Below, one piece after another: positions 55,294 to 64,000 of a DNA stretch of 64,000 bases; positions within the stretch are counted from its first letter, which is position 1; each line of letters starts with the position of its first letter. The notes under the pieces were generated by a model. That model had not been told where the DNA came from. It saw only the letters and a program-made list of their open reading frames with translations, and ran no database searches. This stretch comes from Acidihalobacter prosperus (GTDB taxonomy: Bacteria > Pseudomonadota > Gammaproteobacteria > DSM-5130 > Acidihalobacteraceae): contig NZ_JQSG02000006.1 of NCBI RefSeq assembly GCF_000754095.2, positions 418,637-482,636 on the forward strand, in the 5' to 3' direction. Made by a program: the position numbers and the translations under genes.

Positions 55294-56655
55294 CTAGTCG
55301 GCTCCCGCCTGCGCGGCCGCCGCAGAAGGTGCGGCCAGATAGCCGTTGATATGCTCGATGTCGGCCATCGACAGCGTGCCGGCGGCCTGCTTGAGCAGTA
55401 ACGTGTTGATCAGGTAGTTGTACCGCGCCTGGGCATATTCGCTTTGCGCCTTGTACAGATCGGAAAGCGCCGTAAGCACGTCCAGCGAGGTGCGCGTCCC
55501 CACCTTGAAGCCCGCCTCCATCGACGCCACCGAGGCTTCGTTCGAGGCCACAGCCTGACGCAGTGCCTTGACCTGACTGATCGATGACATCACGTTCAGA
55601 TAGGCCGAACGGGTCTGACGCACGGCCTCGCGCTGCTGCCCCTTGAGCAGCTCCTGGCTCTGCAGGTACTTGTATTGCGCCTGATCCGTGAGCGAGCTGA
55701 CGCGCAGACCCGAAAATAGCGGCACCTTGAGCTGCAGCGCGATGCTGTCGTTGGTCGTCTGCCCGGCTTCCAGGCCTGCGTTGGCGTCGTTGTAGGCTCG
55801 GCTGGCGACCAGATTCACCGTCGGGTAATGCCCCGCGCGCTGCACGCCGACTTCCTGGCGCGCAGCGTCGGCGGTATAGCGCGCCGCGACCACGCTCAGA
55901 TTCTGCTGCAAGGCGGCCTTGACCCAATCCTTGAGATTGTCCGGCTTGGGCGTGAGCAGGGGCAACGCCCGGGCCAGCGGATCGAGCTGTTCGTTCTCCT
56001 GTCCGGTCAGTACCGCAAGCGCCTCGCGGGCATTGTCGACCTGACTTTGCGCCTGAATCACGGCGGCCCGGGCCAGATCGTAGCTCGCCTTGGCCTGCTG
56101 CACGTCCGTCACCGCAACGAGGCCGACGTCATAGCGTTTTTTCGCCTGCTCCAGCTGGCGCCCGATGGCGCGCTGCTGCGCCTCGGAGTAACGCAGCTGA
56201 TCCTCCGCGGCCAGCACCTGGAAGTAGGCCTTGGCGGTATTCAGGATCAGCGACTGGCTGGCAGCATCGAGCCGCGCCTGGGCGGCGGCCACGGTCTGGT
56301 CGGCCTGCTTGAGCGACAGCCAATCGCCGTAATTGAACAGCGTCTGGCTCAGACTGAGGGTATATCCGTTGCTGCCGTAATCGTAGCGGCTGTTGGGCAC
56401 CGGCTGTCCGGCGATGGAAAAATTCTCGAAACGCGAGCTGTTCTGCGCCACGCTCGCCGACAGATTGACCTGCGGCAACAGGCCGGCGCGCGCCAGCGGG
56501 CGCGCCTCGCGCACGGCCTTGTATTCCTGCTGGGCAGCGGCGAATTGCGCATCGTTGACGCGCGCCTGCTGATAGACCTGCATGAGATTCGCCGCCTGCG
56601 CGCCGGTGCCCGCACCGAACGCCGCGACGCCGAATACGATTCCTGCAATCTTCAT
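55294..56655 (-). CDS. TolC-family outer membrane channel protein
   Basis: Outer-membrane efflux channel of 453 aa with a signal peptide (cleavage near GAQAA). Two long internal repeats of coiled-coil helices and short strands are visible; the repeats carry YQQARVNDAQFAAAQQEY and AYNDANAGLEAGQTT. TolC-family strands such as VNLSASVAQNS and LTLSLSQTLFNYGDW follow the first helix. AAGGAA precedes ATG 56655. It may serve both the RND pump upstream and the EmrAB-like pump downstream. Confidence 0.92.
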   Translation of the reverse strand: MKIAGIVFGVAAFGAGTGAQAANLMQVYQQARVNDAQFAAAQQEYKAVREARPLARAGLLPQVNLSASVAQNSSRFENFSIAGQPVPNSRYDYGSNGYTLSLSQTLFNYGDWLSLKQADQTVAAAQARLDAASQSLILNTAKAYFQVLAAEDQLRYSEAQQRAIGRQLEQAKKRYDVGLVAVTDVQQAKASYDLARAAVIQAQSQVDNAREALAVLTGQENEQLDPLARALPLLTPKPDNLKDWVKAALQQNLSVVAARYTADAARQEVGVQRAGHYPTVNLVASRAYNDANAGLEAGQTTNDSIALQLKVPLFSGLRVSSLTDQAQYKYLQSQELLKGQQREAVRQTRSAYLNVMSSISQVKALRQAVASNEASVASMEAGFKVGTRTSLDVLTALSDLYKAQSEYAQARYNYLINTLLLKQAAGTLSMADIEHINGYLAAPSAAAAQAGAD

Positions 56656-56707
56656 TGCCGATTCCTTCCGAGGTGAGCCGCGGCGCCGCCGCGGGCGGGT
56701 AATCGCT

Positions 56708-57463
56708 TCACTGGCCACCCTGCATCTCCAGCAGTTGCTGCTGCAGCGGGGTCAGTGCGGGCTTCTGCCCGACCGGTTTGGGGTTGTTCTGCTCGAGCAC
56801 GTAACGCCGGTGCTGCAGATAGGCGTTGCGCAGGAACGTGTAGGGGTCGTAAGCCTGATCGAGGCTGGAATCCAGCGGCAGCAGCTGCGCCCGCTGTTCG
56901 GTGACCTTCAGCGCCGTGGCCGACCACTGCACGGCCGTGTCGGGGTAATAATAAAGCGGATTGAGATAAACGCCGTCGACCAGCGGCGACAGACTGTTGC
57001 GCAGCGTGCTCGGGCCGAAGAACGGCAGGATAATGTACGGCCCCTGCGGCACCCCCCAACGCGCCAGCGTCATGCCCAGGTCATCCTCGTGCTGGGGCAG
57101 CCCCCAGCCGCTGGCAACGTCGAACAGCCCGAACAGGCCGAAGGTGCTGTTGAATACCAGTCGGGTGAGGTCGCGCGCCGCCTGGCCGAGCTTGAACTGC
57201 AGCAAGGCATTGACCGTCACCGGCACGTCGCCCAGGTTGGAGAAGAAATTCGCGACCCGATGGCGCACGGGACGTGGCGTCACCGCCACATAGCCCTTGG
57301 CCACGGGTCGCAGCACCGCCTTGTCCATCACCATGTTGAAACGGAACATGGCATGGTTGTAGCCGCTCAGCGCGCCCGTATCCTGGCCACCCGCCTGCGT
57401 GGTGGCGCAACCGCCCAGTACCGGCAACAGCAACATTACCGCCCAATGAGCCAGGCGCTTCAT
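56708..57463 (-). CDS. mlaA: MlaA (VacJ) family lipoprotein
   Basis: Outer-membrane lipoprotein of 251 aa with lipobox LPVLGGC. MlaA proteins remove phospholipids from the outer leaflet and pass them to MlaC. Visible segments are GYNHAMFRFNMVMDKAVLRPVAKG (here split by the length limit into two halves), NFFSNLGDVPVTVNALLQ, FGLFDVASGWGLP, the ring-like stretch GPYIILPFFGPSTLRN and the C-terminal VDGVYLNPLYYY. No mlaBCDEF gene is next to it. It lies between an RND pump and a TolC gene, an uncommon place. Confidence 0.9.
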   Translation of the reverse strand: MKRLAHWAVMLLLPVLGGCATTQAGGQDTGALSGYNHAMFRFNMVMDKAVLRPVAKGYVAVTPRPVRHRVANFFSNLGDVPVTVNALLQFKLGQAARDLTRLVFNSTFGLFGLFDVASGWGLPQHEDDLGMTLARWGVPQGPYIILPFFGPSTLRNSLSPLVDGVYLNPLYYYPDTAVQWSATALKVTEQRAQLLPLDSSLDQAYDPYTFLRNAYLQHRRYVLEQNNPKPVGQKPALTPLQQQLLEMQGGQ

Positions 57464-57507
57464 ATCACGCACGATCGAACATCCTCCGAGTTTGCATAGA
57501 CCAAGTA

Positions 57508-60500
57508 TCATGCGGGGCTCGCCTGATGCGCGGGCGAGCCGGCATCCGCCTGATGCGAACGGGCCAGCAGCATGTACAGTGCCGGCACCACGAACAAGGT
57601 GAACAGGGTGCCGATCAGCATCCCTGTGAAAATCACGAGGCCGAGATCGAAACGGCTGACGGCGCCGGGTCCGCCGGCCAGCATCAGCGGCACCACGCCG
57701 ACCACCATTGCCGCCGTGGTCATCAGAATCGGGCGCAGCCGGATGGCCGCCGCGCGCTCCACCGCCGCGCGCTTGTCCAGACCTTCGGCCTGCTGCAGCT
57801 CGTTGGCGAAGCGCACGATCAGGATGCCGTGCTTGCTGATCAGGCCGATCAGGGTTATCAGACCGATCTGGGTGTAAATGTTCACCGAGGCGAGCCCGAG
57901 GTAAATGAAGATCAGCGCCCCGCAAATCGACATCGGCACCGTGACCAGGATGGTGACGGGATCGCGGAAACTCTCGAACAGCGCGGCGAGCACCAGATAG
58001 ATCAGCACGATCGAGAAAAAGAAGGTATACAGCAGTGCGTTGCCTTCCTCGACATATTGCCGCGACTCGCCGGCATAGCTGACGCCGTAATCCGCCGGCA
58101 TCAGGCGCTTGGCCTCGTTGCGCAGATAGTCCAGGCCGGCGGAAATCGGCTGTCCCGGGCGCATGACGGCGCCGATCGTCGCCGCGTTGAGCTGCTGGAA
58201 CTGGTTCAGCGCGGACGGCTCCACTTCGCCCTTGAGACTGACCACGGCGGACAACGGCACCATGGTGCCGTCGGCGCTGCGCACATAATACGACTTGAGC
58301 AGATCCGGATTGGCGCGCAGGCGGTCGGCGACCTGCGGGATCACCTCGTAACTACGGCCTTCGATGCTGAAGCGTTGCACGTAGTTCCCGCCGAGCAGGC
58401 TGGTCAGCGCGCCGCCGATATCCTGCATGCTCAGGCCAAGCGACGCCGCCTTGGCGCGGTCGACCACCACGTCTACGCGCGGCCGGCGAATCTTGAGGTC
58501 GTTGTCGACGTAGGCGAACAGGCCGGAGGCCTGCGCCTTCTGCTCCAGCGCGCGCGCCACTTCGTCGAGCGCGCGGTAATCGGCGGTGGTCGTGATCACG
58601 AACTGCACCGGCAGACCCTGGCCGGCACCGGGCAGGGAAGGCTGCGGGAAAACCACCGTACGCAAGCCGGCCACGCCGGCAACCTCGCGTTGCAGTCGCG
58701 GCATGTAGCTCATGATGGTCGTGCCGCGCTCGCTCCAGGGCTTGAACGCCAGTCCCGCGATGGTGTTGTTCACGCCCCCCATGCCGTTGACCACGAAATA
58801 GCGGTCGGCGTCCGGGAAGTTCGAAAAAATCTTGTAGAACTGATTCGCGTAGGCCTCCATGTATTGCGGCGTGGCGTCCTGCGGGCCGTTGGCGCTCATG
58901 AACAGGATGCCCTGGTCCTCGGTCGGCGCCAGCTCGTGTTTGGCGCCGGCATAGAGCAAACCGATGCTGGCCAGCACCACCAGCGCCATCAGATAGGTCA
59001 CAGGCCGATAATCCAGCGTACGCCCGAGGCGTCGCTGATAGGCGCTCTGCAGCCAGCCGAACAGGTGGTCCAGCCGTGCCGCGAAACCGCGCTTGTCCTG
59101 CGCCCCGGCGAACAGGCGCGCGCTCATCATCGGCGACAGTGTCAGCGCCACGATGCCGGAAATGAACACCGCAGCGGCCAGGGTGAAGGCAAATTCGGAA
59201 AACAGGCTGCCGGTGAGACCGCCGACCAGCCCGATGGGCGCGAACACCGCGATCAGGGTGAAGCTCATGGCCATGATCGGTCCGGCCAGCTCGCGCGCGC
59301 CAAGGATCGCCGCCTGGGTGGCGCGCATGCCGGACTCCATGTGCCGGTGGATGTTCTCCACCACGATGATGGCATCGTCCACAACCAGACCGATGGCCAG
59401 CACCATCGCCAACAGGGTGAGCAGGTTGAGCGAGTAGCCCAGCCACAGCATGATTGCTGCCGCGCCGATCATCGAAAGTGGAATCGTGATCGCCGGCACC
59501 AGCACCGCACGCAGACTGCCGAGGAACAGAAAGATCACCGCCACCACGATGAGCAGCGCCTCGCCGATGGTCTTGATCACCTCGCGGATCGCGTCGCTGA
59601 TGTAGGTCGACGAGTCGTAGACGATGCGCGCCTTGAGCGCCGAAGGCAGTTGCGCCTGGATGCCGGGCATCGCCTTGCGCACGCCGGTGGCGACGTCCAG
59701 CGGGTTGGCCGACGGCGTCGGCTCGATACCGATGAAGGTCGCGCGCAGGCCGTTGAAGGAAACATTGGAATCGTAGGACTGGGCACCCAGTTCGACGCGC
59801 GCCACCTGCCCGAGGCGAATCAGTGCGCCGTCGGCACGCTTGACCACCAGTTCGCGGAATTGCGCCGGCGTATGCAGATCCGTCCTGGCATTGAGATCCA
59901 CCTGCACGAAATCGCCGCGCGTACCGCCGACGGCGGCAAGATAGTTGTTGGCCTGCAGCGCAGCCACCACGTCCTGCGGGGTCAGGCCGTAGGCCGCCAG
60001 CTTGTCGGGTTCGAGCCAGATGCGCATGGCGTAGGTCTTGCCGCCGAGAATCTGCGCCTGCGCCACGCCCTCGATGCCCTGCAGCTTCGGCTGCACTACG
60101 CGGGTGAGGTAATCGGTAACCTGCTGCGGCGTCATCTCGGTGCTGTAGAAGGCCAGATACATCAGCGCCGTACCGCGCCCGGTGCCCTTCTGGATCACCG
60201 GCTGCTGACTGCCCGCGGGCAACTGATTGCTCACCTGCGCCACCTTGGACATGATCTCGGTCAACGCCGTGTTCGGATCGTAGCCCAGTCGCATGTTCAC
60301 CGAGATCACGCTCAGGCCCGGCGTGCTTTTCGAGCTGACGTAGTCGATGCCCTCGGCGCTGGCGACCGCCTGCTGGATCGGCGTGGTGATGAAACCCTTG
60401 ACCAGATCGGCGCTCGCACCCGGATAGGCCGTGGTGATGGTGATGACCGTGGTTTCGATTCGCGGGTACTCGCGCAGCGGCAGGTCGAACAGGGCGCGCA

Positions 60501-60576
60501 GGCCCACCACCAGGATCAGCAGACTGAGCACCGTCGCCAACACCGGGCGTTCGATGAAGATATCGGTGAGTTTCAT
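57508..60576 (-). CDS. RND efflux pump inner-membrane permease (AcrB/MexB family)
   Basis: A 1022-aa HAE1-type RND transporter. The N-terminus MKLTDIFIERPVLATVLSLL is typical. Two repeats of one plus five helices with large periplasmic loops are visible. Helix four (LAIGLVVDDAIIVVENI) carries the paired acidic residues of the proton relay, and helix ten the partner Lys region (ISKHGILIVRFANELQ). The periplasmic porter segments (GTGRGTALMYLAF and GGTRGDFVQVDLN) are intact. It overlaps its adaptor gene by 4 bp. The drug range cannot be predicted. Confidence 0.95.
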   Translation of the reverse strand: MKLTDIFIERPVLATVLSLLILVVGLRALFDLPLREYPRIETTVITITTAYPGASADLVKGFITTPIQQAVASAEGIDYVSSKSTPGLSVISVNMRLGYDPNTALTEIMSKVAQVSNQLPAGSQQPVIQKGTGRGTALMYLAFYSTEMTPQQVTDYLTRVVQPKLQGIEGVAQAQILGGKTYAMRIWLEPDKLAAYGLTPQDVVAALQANNYLAAVGGTRGDFVQVDLNARTDLHTPAQFRELVVKRADGALIRLGQVARVELGAQSYDSNVSFNGLRATFIGIEPTPSANPLDVATGVRKAMPGIQAQLPSALKARIVYDSSTYISDAIREVIKTIGEALLIVVAVIFLFLGSLRAVLVPAITIPLSMIGAAAIMLWLGYSLNLLTLLAMVLAIGLVVDDAIIVVENIHRHMESGMRATQAAILGARELAGPIMAMSFTLIAVFAPIGLVGGLTGSLFSEFAFTLAAAVFISGIVALTLSPMMSARLFAGAQDKRGFAARLDHLFGWLQSAYQRRLGRTLDYRPVTYLMALVVLASIGLLYAGAKHELAPTEDQGILFMSANGPQDATPQYMEAYANQFYKIFSNFPDADRYFVVNGMGGVNNTIAGLAFKPWSERGTTIMSYMPRLQREVAGVAGLRTVVFPQPSLPGAGQGLPVQFVITTTADYRALDEVARALEQKAQASGLFAYVDNDLKIRRPRVDVVVDRAKAASLGLSMQDIGGALTSLLGGNYVQRFSIEGRSYEVIPQVADRLRANPDLLKSYYVRSADGTMVPLSAVVSLKGEVEPSALNQFQQLNAATIGAVMRPGQPISAGLDYLRNEAKRLMPADYGVSYAGESRQYVEEGNALLYTFFFSIVLIYLVLAALFESFRDPVTILVTVPMSICGALIFIYLGLASVNIYTQIGLITLIGLISKHGILIVRFANELQQAEGLDKRAAVERAAAIRLRPILMTTAAMVVGVVPLMLAGGPGAVSRFDLGLVIFTGMLIGTLFTLFVVPALYMLLARSHQADAGSPAHQASPA

Positions 60577-61688
60577 GGCGCGACGCTCCCCTGCGGCTGC
60601 ACGGTGTTGTCGATCACCACGCGGCTGCCGTTGCGCAGCTTCATCTGTCCCGCGCTCACCACCTGTTCGCCGGCCTTGAGGCCGGTGCTCACGGTCACCC
60701 AGCCGTCGCGGGATTCGCCGGTGCGCACGTAGGTGCGCGTCACCGTGAGCCGCGGCTTGCCCTTGTCGTCCTTGCCCGCCTCACGGATCACGAACACCGA
60801 ATCGCCGTACGGGTTGTAATCGATCGCGCTCGCCGGCACCGCAATCAGATGCTGCTGTCCGGGCAGCTCGAAGCGCCCCTGCACGAACAGCCCGGGACGC
60901 AGCAGACGATCTGCGTTCGGCACCTCGACGCGCACACGCACGCTGCGCGACTGCGCACTCACCGCGGGGTCGATGGCCTTGATGCTGCCGGTGAAGTCCC
61001 GCAGCGGATACGCATCCACCGACAAGCGCACCGTCTGTCCGACGGCGAGCCTGGGCAGCTCCTGCTGCGGCAGGGTGAAATCGGCGTAGATCGGATTGAG
61101 GGACTGCAACGTGGCGACCGCCGCGCCCTTGGCCAGGAAACGGCCGACGTCGACGTCGCGAATGCCCAGCACGCCATCGAACGGCGCCCTGATCTGCTTT
61201 TTCTCGATCATGGCCCGGGTCTGCTCCACCTGGGCCTGCGCCTGGCGGTACTGGGCCTGCGCCGTGTCGAAGGCCGTTTGCGAGGTGGCCCGCTGCGCCA
61301 ACAACCGGCGCTCGCGCTCGTAGTTGAGGCGCGCCAGCGCCAGCGCCGCCTGATTGCCCTTGAGCATGGCGCGATCGAGGCTGTCATCCAGCCTTACCAG
61401 CAGCTGGCCGCGCTTGACCGCGTCGCCCGACGCAAAGTCGACCTCGGTCACCAGCCCCTCGGCATCCGTGGCCACGGCCACCTGATGCACCGCGACCAAA
61501 CCACCCACAGCCGCAACCTCCGGCTGCCATGTGACCTCGCGCACCTCGGCGCTCGCCACCGTTTGCGGCGGCGGCTGGAAATTTGCGAAATACTGATTGA
61601 TGAAATGCTGCCTGACCGCCCCCCAACCGAACACGCCGCCGAACACCAGTGCCAGCGCCATCACCATCAAAAACAAGCGCTTCTTCAT
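60573..61688 (-). CDS. RND efflux periplasmic adaptor (MFP)
   Basis: Membrane-fusion protein of 371 aa for the RND pump downstream. It has an N-terminal hydrophobic anchor or signal segment (LFLMVMALALVFGGVFGWGA), lipoyl half VTEVDFASGDAVKRGQLLVRLD, a coiled-coil hairpin at about 95-165, the second lipoyl half IRAPFDGVLGIRDVDVGRFL and a beta-barrel (PIYADFTLPQQELPRLAVGQ). ATG at 61688 has GGAGGG 6 nt upstream; a GTG two codons earlier is an alternative. Together with the downstream pump and TolC it forms a complete tripartite exporter. Confidence 0.93.
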   Translation of the reverse strand: MKKRLFLMVMALALVFGGVFGWGAVRQHFINQYFANFQPPPQTVASAEVREVTWQPEVAAVGGLVAVHQVAVATDAEGLVTEVDFASGDAVKRGQLLVRLDDSLDRAMLKGNQAALALARLNYERERRLLAQRATSQTAFDTAQAQYRQAQAQVEQTRAMIEKKQIRAPFDGVLGIRDVDVGRFLAKGAAVATLQSLNPIYADFTLPQQELPRLAVGQTVRLSVDAYPLRDFTGSIKAIDPAVSAQSRSVRVRVEVPNADRLLRPGLFVQGRFELPGQQHLIAVPASAIDYNPYGDSVFVIREAGKDDKGKPRLTVTRTYVRTGESRDGWVTVSTGLKAGEQVVSAGQMKLRNGSRVVIDNTVQPQGSVAP

Positions 61689-61793
61689 GACCACCCTCCC
61701 CTTTGAGGTCGACCGGCGAAGTGCCGGCGCCCCGAGCCCATACCCGGGGTGCGGCGCTGATCGTGCCGCCCCGGCCGTTTGTGCCGCGTGTCG

Positions 61794-62291
61794 TCACCGC
61801 GCGTCCGGCACCGCCCCCGTGCCGGTACCCGAGGCGCTCATTTCCTCGACCAGTCGCTGCAGGTGGGCGATGGCCACCCGATAGAACGCCGCCATCTCCT
61901 CAAGCCGCTGGCGGCGCGCGGGATCGTCATCAGAGGATAGCGCCCCCAGTGCATCCTGAACGATCGCATACATCTGCCGCTTGCGTTCGAGATAGCCGCT
62001 GATCAGGCGCGCGTAGGGCGATTCCGCGAGCTGGTAGTAGTCCTGGCGGTCGCCGGGCCGGCTGACGCGCTCGATCACGCCCAGAGACGAAAGAATCCGC
62101 GCATTGGTGCAGACGCTGGCCCGGCTGACCTGCAGCCGCTCGGACAGTTCGGAAAAGCTCACCGGGCCGCCGTTGAGCACCATGAAGCCGAGCATGCGGC
62201 CGGCGATGCGCGGCAGGCCGTCCGACTCGATGGAAAGCCCCACGCGTTCTATGAAGCATTCGAGGGCGGAAATTTCGGGATGTGCGCTCAT
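61794..62291 (-). CDS. MarR/GbsR-type transcriptional regulator
   Basis: A 165-aa winged-helix regulator. The DNA-binding helices are at about residues 43-80 (VSFSELSERLQVSRASVCTN) with a wing after SRPGDRQDYY, and the C-terminal helices dimerise. The spacing suggests GbsR-like members of the MarR group. It is the first gene of the efflux locus, 105 bp before the RND adaptor, and most likely controls it and itself. It has no ribosome-binding site; its -10 box lies 6 nt from the ATG, so a leaderless mRNA is predicted. Confidence 0.86.
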   Translation of the reverse strand: MSAHPEISALECFIERVGLSIESDGLPRIAGRMLGFMVLNGGPVSFSELSERLQVSRASVCTNARILSSLGVIERVSRPGDRQDYYQLAESPYARLISGYLERKRQMYAIVQDALGALSSDDDPARRQRLEEMAAFYRVAIAHLQRLVEEMSASGTGTGAVPDAR

Positions 62292-62297
62292 GAGGCA

Positions 62298-62325
62298 ATT
62301 CTAAACGTTTCGTTTGTTTTGTAAA
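62298..62325 (-). promoter_or_regulatory. Promoter of the MarR-type regulator (leaderless)
   Basis: On the minus strand TTTACA (62320-62325), a 16-bp spacer and TAGAAT (62298-62303), each matching 5 of 6 consensus bases. TAGAAT ends 6 nt before the ATG, so the start of transcription should fall on or next to the A of the start codon. The spacer is rich in AAAC/GTTT repeats that could be the regulator's operator. Confidence 0.6.
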
Positions 62326-62369
62326 CACTGAACAACATAAACGCACACGGACGGATCGAACCATCGACC

Positions 62370-62933
62370 TCAGGGCCGGCGCGCGAGCCAGTTGGCGAGC
62401 GAGGCGAGCTGCGCGGTCAGGACGTCGAGCGGGAAGGCCGCGTTGGCCGGGCTGGGGTTCGGCGTCACCCAGACCGGCACGCCGTCGAGCGTCTGCGACT
62501 GCAGACCCCATACGGCGGCGGGCGCCTCGCCACTGGTGTAACGCAGATACTGCGACCAGGGCGTACGCCCCTGAAACCAGATCGCGCGCGGCGCCAGTCC
62601 GTGCAGGCGCATGCGCAGTGCCGATGCGCCCGCGCGGTAGTCGGCGGCGCGCAGCTGGGCCACCCCGGGCGTGGACCGCTTGACCAGATCGGTGAAGCCG
62701 ATGCGGTGCGCCTCGAACAGGCGACGCATCGAGTCCGGGCTGGGCGAGAGCGTTTCGTCGATCAGGCCGGAGGCGTTGAGCATCGGCCAGAAGCGGTTGC
62801 GGGGATGCGCGAAATAGACCTGCGCGGCGACGGACGCGGGAGAGGGATTGAGTCCCACCGAGATCAAGCGCAACCCCGGCGCGAGCAGATCGGGCAGGGT
62901 CTCCGGCGGGATCAGCGACTCACGCGGATCCAC
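62370..62933 (-). CDS. mug: Mismatch-specific uracil/thymine DNA glycosylase (Mug)
   Basis: G:U/T mismatch-specific DNA glycosylase of the uracil-DNA-glycosylase superfamily, 187 aa. The catalytic-loop segment VGLNPSPASVA is near residues 27-37 and includes the Asn used by Mug instead of Asp. FAHPRNRFWPML and WVTPNPSPANAA (the loop that inserts into DNA) are also family marks. The start is a GTG at 62933 that overlaps the end of the upstream receiver gene by 22 bp; this fits translational coupling. Confidence 0.9.
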   Translation of the reverse strand: MDPRESLIPPETLPDLLAPGLRLISVGLNPSPASVAAQVYFAHPRNRFWPMLNASGLIDETLSPSPDSMRRLFEAHRIGFTDLVKRSTPGVAQLRAADYRAGASALRMRLHGLAPRAIWFQGRTPWSQYLRYTSGEAPAAVWGLQSQTLDGVPVWVTPNPSPANAAFPLDVLTAQLASLANWLARRP

Positions 62934-63352
62934 AGCACCTCGCCGTCGCGTGCGATCGGGCGTTTGGGGATCAGGTAGTCGGCACGGTACACCACGCCGA
63001 GAAAGAAGCGATTGAGGGTGAAGGCCCAGCGCGCGTCCAGCGCCGTGGTTGCGCTGGCCACCTGGCCGCGGAAGCCGATGCGGCGGGCATGACGCAGCAC
63101 CTTGAGCCCGGCCAGCTCCGTCTCCATGGAGATGTCGGTGACCACCGCATCGTAACGCTCACGCCCGGCATCGAGCATGGCCATGCCTTCCGCTGCGGTG
63201 CGGGCGCGCTCGCAGGTCGCGCCGCGTGCGGCAAGGTCCGCCGTCAGTCGCTCGGCGTAGAAATCATTGTCGTCGACCACCAGCACGTGCCTGAAAGCGG
63301 GCGATTCGCCCACCGCCAGCCCGTGCCAGCGCCGGATGGGCGTGGTGGACAT
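62912..63352 (-). CDS. Stand-alone receiver-domain protein
   Basis: A 146-aa protein with one response-regulator receiver domain and no output domain. Acidic residues are in LVVDDNDFYAERL, the phospho-acceptor Asp in VVTDISMETELAG, the Ser/Thr in VASATT and the Lys in PKRPI. A short N-terminal leader (about 20 aa) and no kinase gene nearby. It may work like a CheY-type or phosphorelay protein. The 22-bp overlap with mug couples it to a DNA-repair gene. Confidence 0.83.
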   Translation of the reverse strand: MSTTPIRRWHGLAVGESPAFRHVLVVDDNDFYAERLTADLAARGATCERARTAAEGMAMLDAGRERYDAVVTDISMETELAGLKVLRHARRIGFRGQVASATTALDARWAFTLNRFFLGVVYRADYLIPKRPIARDGEVLWIRVSR

Positions 63353-63509
63353 GCCTGCCTCTGCGCCGAAGGGCGCGCCTGTAAGCAGCCGGCTTTGTAC
63401 CTGCCGCCGGCGACGCTGTCAAACCGAGTCCTTCATGCATCTGCCGCAGATACGTAGCGCGCAACCTGATAGGCTATTTTCCCGACGCCCTCCACCACGC
63501 GCGAGAAAC

Positions 63510-64000
63510 ATGAAACGAGGCAGCCAAGAAGACGGCCGTATTCTGATGCCCTGGGAACGCGCGCTGGACCGCGTGCTCACCCCGTTCGAAGAATTCATCC
63601 ACCATCAGACCACCGGCGGCATCCTGCTGCTGAGCGCGGCGCTACTGGCCCTGCTAATCGCCAACTCGCCGCTGGGACCAGCCTATCAGCATCTGCTGCA
63701 CGCCAAGCTCGCCCTGCGCTTCGACGGCTGGGTGCTGTCGCTTAGCCTGCATCACTGGATCAACGACGGCCTGATGACCTTCTTTTTTTTCCTGGTCGGA
63801 CTCGAAATCAAGCGCGAGCTGCTGGTCGGTGAACTGTCCGACCTGCGCCAGGCCGCCATGCCCGCCATCGCCGCGGTCGGTGGCATGTTGGTGCCCGCCG
63901 GGCTGTACATGCTGACCGTTCACGATCCGCTCGGCGCGCGCGGCTGGGGCATTCCGATGGCCACCGACATCGCCTTCGCGGTCAGCGCCCTGGTGATACT
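63510..64000 (+). CDS. nhaA: Na+/H+ antiporter NhaA, 3' end outside window
   Basis: First 163 codons of an NhaA-type sodium/proton antiporter; the frame is open to the window edge. Seen are TTGGILLLSAALLALLIANSP (N-terminal helix, here in pieces), FFFFLVGLEIKRELLVGEL and the MATDIAFAVSALVI segment that carries the conserved Asp pair region of E. coli D163/D164. An octa-T run at 63783-63790 lies in the FFFF codons without breaking the frame. No ribosome site stronger than GCGAGAAA is seen. It is divergent from the receiver gene. Confidence 0.92.
   Translation, partial: MKRGSQEDGRILMPWERALDRVLTPFEEFIHHQTTGGILLLSAALLALLIANSPLGPAYQHLLHAKLALRFDGWVLSLSLHHWINDGLMTFFFFLVGLEIKRELLVGELSDLRQAAMPAIAAVGGMLVPAGLYMLTVHDPLGARGWGIPMATDIAFAVSALVI

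Noticed and set aside
57526-60732. A 1068-codon open frame on the plus strand opposite the RND pump
   Set aside because: The minus strand encodes a full-length RND permease. The plus frame is rich in His, Arg, Gln and Asp with no domain, so it is a shadow.
63783-63790. Run of eight T as a frameshift in nhaA
   Set aside because: The frame continues correctly through FFFF into the conserved LVGLEIKREL segment.

Overview
The window is 64 kb of GC-rich, densely coded chromosome from a gammaproteobacterium. Three things support this: the neighbourhood coaBC-dut-algC-argB with pyrE and a Crc/ExoIII-type gene close by (an arrangement familiar from Pseudomonas and relatives), the smg-topA-tsaC-hemF-aroE block, and spoT-rpoZ-gmk. 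A SoxA-type cytochrome and a secreted DsrE-fold protein suggest a sulfur-oxidising lifestyle, perhaps in the Chromatiales/Ectothiorhodospiraceae range. The genus is a guess. No rRNA, tRNA, CRISPR array or prophage was seen.

Layout. 1-7.1 kb: smg (cut at its 5' end), topA, tsaC, hemF, hemB, aroE and an OmpA-type lipoprotein, all on +. 7.1-14.6 kb: gorA (-), ubiA (+), a ComF-type gene (-), a small membrane protein with bioB-bioF (+), radC and a cyclic-nucleotide-binding-domain protein (-), and a YXWGXW lipoprotein (+). 14.6-22.6 kb: coaBC-dut-algC-argB (+), pyrE with a DUF4124 gene (-), a CPA1 antiporter and an exonuclease III (+).

22.7-31.6 kb is the most unusual part. A PAS histidine kinase and a receiver/HD-GYP protein are followed by an IS1182-family element. 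After it come two paralogous gene pairs, each coding for a pseudo-receiver-like regulator and a small Ras-like GTPase, and then two different Roadblock/LC7-type proteins. Overlapping or abutting genes imply coupled translation. The sequence suggests a duplicated GTPase/Roadblock switch linked to two-component and c-di-GMP signalling.

31.6-45.2 kb is mixed accessory and metabolic content: a metallophosphoesterase with a kinase-like N-terminus, ampG-mscS, a periplasmic binding protein coupled to a GGDEF/EAL protein, two NTF2-like paralogs, a PfkB kinase coupled to a Rieske protein, a CHAD protein with endonuclease V, a secreted DsrE-like protein, and soxA with a clear terminator and a palindromic upstream site.

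45.3-51.2 kb holds recG, ridA, spoT, rpoZ and gmk on -. 51.2-62.3 kb is a large export locus on -: a MarR-type regulator, RND adaptor, RND pump, MlaA-family lipoprotein, TolC-type channel, EmrA-like adaptor, EmrB-like pump and one more MFS protein. The window ends with a mismatch glycosylase overlapping a lone receiver protein, and the first half of nhaA.
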